A DNA stretch of 64,000 bases from Brienomyrus brachyistius (Eukaryota; Chordata; Actinopteri; Osteoglossiformes; Mormyridae), in NCBI RefSeq assembly GCF_023856365.1, contig NC_064548.1, positions 10,465,642 through 10,529,641 of the forward strand, in the 5' to 3' direction. The position numbers were made by a program, and so were the translations under genes. Below the pieces are notes generated by a model, which saw nothing but the letters and a program-made list of their open reading frames with translations, had not been told where the DNA came from and did not search any database. Shown in pieces: positions 60,743-64,000 of the stretch (the first letter of the stretch is position 1; every line of letters begins with the position of its first letter).

Positions 60743-63700
60743 GTATTTAACATATATGCGCTAATTAGTTTGCTTGTTGGTTTATTTAACTGGGACAGCA
60801 TATTGATAATATCACAACAATAACAATACCACATAAAGCCATAAAAGTAAAAACTTATTCTGGTCAGGGTCAAGGGAACTGTATATTATATTCTTTAAAA
60901 AAAATCACATTGCCTACAAAACACAGACAATTTCATGACAGGAGAGAAGGAAATGAATGTATGACTTGTTAATCTTGCCAAAGTGGTACATGCATATACA
61001 TGCATACATAAATGCATATCTCAAAACTGTTTATGCAGTATCAAAATCGTTTCAATGTTTTCAGACTACAGTACAAGCACATAAATCAACAGTTATGACA
61101 ATTATGAAGAAATCAGATTGGCATGTGCTGAAATAATGTCTCAGCCTGATCCGCGTGCATATAGAATAGAGTAATGGAAATTTTTGCTGATGATAAAATC
61201 GTGGGTGCAATTTACATCTTTAAAATTAAGTATGAATAATTGAAATCTAAACATTTTTCAACGGCATACGCGCTGCGGTTACTTTGGTATCGAACGAGAG
61301 CGTTCGTATGAATTTCGAAAGCATTGCGTTACGTTTTAGCTGCCTTGCCACACTGACTGGTGAGGCACAGTTCACGTGGTCCATAAACCCCAGCGAAGGC
61401 CCGGCTCTGGTCCAGGCAGCTTTGTTAAAAGGCAGATAATATGATTCAGCCCTGAATTTTCGAGGTGTGACACCAGGGGTCTGCTGCAGAGGCTCTGAGC
61501 CTGCATGAGCTACTCCGAAAGGCTGTAGGGACATAAAACGTGCACAGAGCACAGCCATGTTCAGAAAGAAGACTAAAAAAAAATCTTTTCTGTGGTAACT
61601 ATTCAGGCCTGAGGATTAAAGAACACAGGAAATACAATATGAATTGCTTGGGGGTACTTTTATGGAAGCACGTTCTTACCGAGAGTTTAAATCCTTTTCC
61701 TAAGTCCAATAGTCCTAAGTCTGGGAAAAGGAGAAAATGACATTACAGGACTTGCCTATTTAGAAGAAAACTGCTTCCAACTGTAAAGAATTCATTCAGA
61801 ACAAGGAAAGCAAAGCTGTTTATATAATTGAGATCCGCTTCATCAGTCATTTCACACTTCAGCTATTTGATAAATTCACGTCGTCTTCCTTAAATATAAG
61901 AAAGGAACGTGCTGTTCAGATTGATACTTCCTAAAAAACTAACGCAGTACTGACAGTTACACCACACCACATTTTCTTTCTGGATTTTTCATACTAATTT
62001 AACAAAGTTGATTAAGATTACTGTCAAGACCTGTGTCTTGTATGACTAGGAAAGAACAGACAAGTACGTCATAAAGTTTTTTAATTTGTATGTGCATGAG
62101 AGATATTCACTAGAGCAAGCATATTTTGTCCATTATTACAGTTAGTTGGTGATGAATATCTCAGATAAAAATGTAAGTAATCTTTAAATTCACAGTATTA
62201 GTGCTCTAGTGTGTTTTACTTGTGGAATTATGACATATATATTGTTGAAATGTTTCGGATGTTTCAGAACTTGGTGTAATACAACTATACGACTATACAG
62301 CTGGGAGAATTATTGCTAAATAGCAGTCATCCAAATGGAGAATTATAACAAAATAAATTGCTTAAATTGGACATGAATAATGGAGTGAGTAGTGGGATAT
62401 AAATGGTGCATAGTTTCATTTTTAATAATAAATTTCCACTTATTAAAAACAGGTTGAGTATGATTAATTTAAAAATCATGACATTTCTCAGAGCTACAGC
62501 TCATACTGGGTGTCAGACCTGAATATAAATGAAATGGATAACACTCTTTTGAAAGTGAAGAAAGTTTGATCATATAACTTACCACTTCCTCTGTTTCATG
62601 CTAAGATTTGTTAGGTTCAAATGTTCTCCCAGACAGAGCCATGTTACAAATAAGGAGCTAGAAAAGAGATCCAAGCTCTATTTATGGGGGTGGGGGGGTG
62701 TTTCAGGGTGTAGGAGAGGCAAAGATGGTAGGAAATGTGTTGCGATGACACATAGTGACAATCATCTCCATGTTTACCGCACATTATGATAAATGTTCCC
62801 TTTCTGACTGGCTGAGGTGACAAGGACATACGACGTGGAAGTGAAACCAGTGCTACACCTATCCATCATGGCGATAATGCACTTAAAATAGGTCATGGCA
62901 ACTACTTGGCACTCAGCCATTAGGGAAAATGCTGTGTCTGTAGAGAACAGGTAAGTCAGAGAAGCAGCTGTATAATTACAGCACCGATTCAATATGTTAG
63001 AGTTAGTAATGAAATATGTAGCTAAAGAAAGGCTTTAACGCTCGACCTGGAAGGTTAAATCATAGGTGCCAACTCCAGTGCTTCCTGGAACTGAATGCTT
63101 TTCAGCAGACGGGTGTTTTACGCAAGTCGAAAATCAACCGAATGCAATAAGTAACATCAGCAATGAATGTCATCTCATCTTCAGGAAATCCAATAGGCAG
63201 AGTCATGCTGTTGCGCTGGGGCGCACAGTCATTTAAAAACTTTATCAAAAAATGTTCTAGACAAATTGCAGTTGTTGCCAAACATAGTTATGTAACTGTT
63301 GCCTGATTCTATGAGAAAAACAAATCCTATACTAAATACTTTTAAAAAAAAAAATACTTAAAGAGCAATATAGCTATGATTTTTTATCAGTTAGTATCAG
63401 TCGACAGATCAACTATTTGGACAAAATAATGATATACTTATATATATAATGTAATACACACAGACTACTTAAAGACCAACACTGACCACATTCGGTCAGT
63501 ACTTTGAGATCCCTCACTGTTTGGGGTCAGATGTAGTGTTGCTCGGCAACAAATTTTAAAACAAACAGGCAGCCATGGAAGTGATCCCAAAACCTGTTAT
63601 CAAGGCCCCATTTTCACACAATTAGGCTCCATTCTGCCTGGCCCCTATCACTCGCCATCTCCTCCTGAGTGCTGAGAGCCTTTTGCCCCTGGTTTCCAAA

Positions 63701-64000
63701 ATAAGTCATCAACAGGCTTCACTCCACAGAACGAGCACGGCGGGAACCCTGTACACAGAACACGAGGAAATACCAGCAGCTAAACGGGAGACTGGTCACA
63801 TCATCTCCTTACAATGGTGCCATCGCTCAGGCCGTAATGCTAAAGTCATCTTCCACTCTCCATGACAGAGAATTATACTTGACGACACAGATCACTGTTA
63901 CCTAGACTCCAGCAGAGGTGGCGGTAATGAACCAATGATTATAAGAAAGGAGCGGATTAGCAAATCCAGCAGTTTATATATTGGAATACCAACCAAGCAT
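60743..64000. other. Non-coding, no gene recognised
   Basis: About 61250-61560 is CpG-containing and low in repeats, with CGAACGAGAGCGTTCG, an 11-base-spaced palindromic motif, near 61292. About 63480-63950 is also low in repeats. Remaining sequence is AT-rich; no domain-bearing frame. Confidence 0.5.

Overview
This 64 kb window looks like non-coding DNA from a teleost fish. The main evidence is the repeat content: at least seven copies or fragments of a tRNA-derived SINE family typical of fish (head with A/B boxes, tail of TGGA units), a second tRNA-derived SINE ending in the fish-wide TTGGATAAAAGC...CTGCTAAAT motif, Tc1-like transposons, hAT-type MITEs, Ty3/gypsy LTR debris and many (CA), (TA), (TC) and (TATG) microsatellites. 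The base composition is AT-rich with scattered GC-rich patches. I found no host protein-coding gene, tRNA, rRNA or CRISPR array that I can support. The window is best described as a gene desert or the inside of a very long intron.

Layout. 1.9-4.7 kb: a degenerate Ty3/gypsy element (LTR, partial RT, RNase H, integrase, chromodomain, LTR) that has lost gag and the RT active site and carries an antisense LTR of another family. 13.26-14.82 kb: a nearly full-length Tc1-like transposon whose DD34E transposase is broken by frameshifts. 20.1, 23.4, 28.3, 51.6 and 58.2 kb: short non-autonomous DNA transposons with terminal inverted repeats, one with a perfect 8-bp target duplication. 31.7-34.6 kb: a SINE, a CpG-rich island, then a dense nest of four mobile elements (internally deleted Tc1 with a SINE inside it, abutting a pogo-like MITE interrupted by a solo LTR with a 5-bp target duplication). 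39.9-40.7 kb: a 755-bp solo LTR followed directly by a SINE.

The most unusual non-repeat observation is a 135-bp sequence at 46508-46642 that recurs in inverted orientation at 50263-50397 with only three differences. It resembles neither a SINE nor a TIR element and contains homeodomain-type motifs, so a duplicated regulatory element is one explanation. Several other blocks between repeats (for example 9.1, 15.3, 35.7, 47.3 and 61.3 kb) are CpG-containing and rich in TAAT-type homeodomain motifs. They are candidate conserved non-coding elements, but this cannot be shown without an alignment. Nothing in the window forms an operon or pathway; the only proteins encoded are decayed transposon enzymes.
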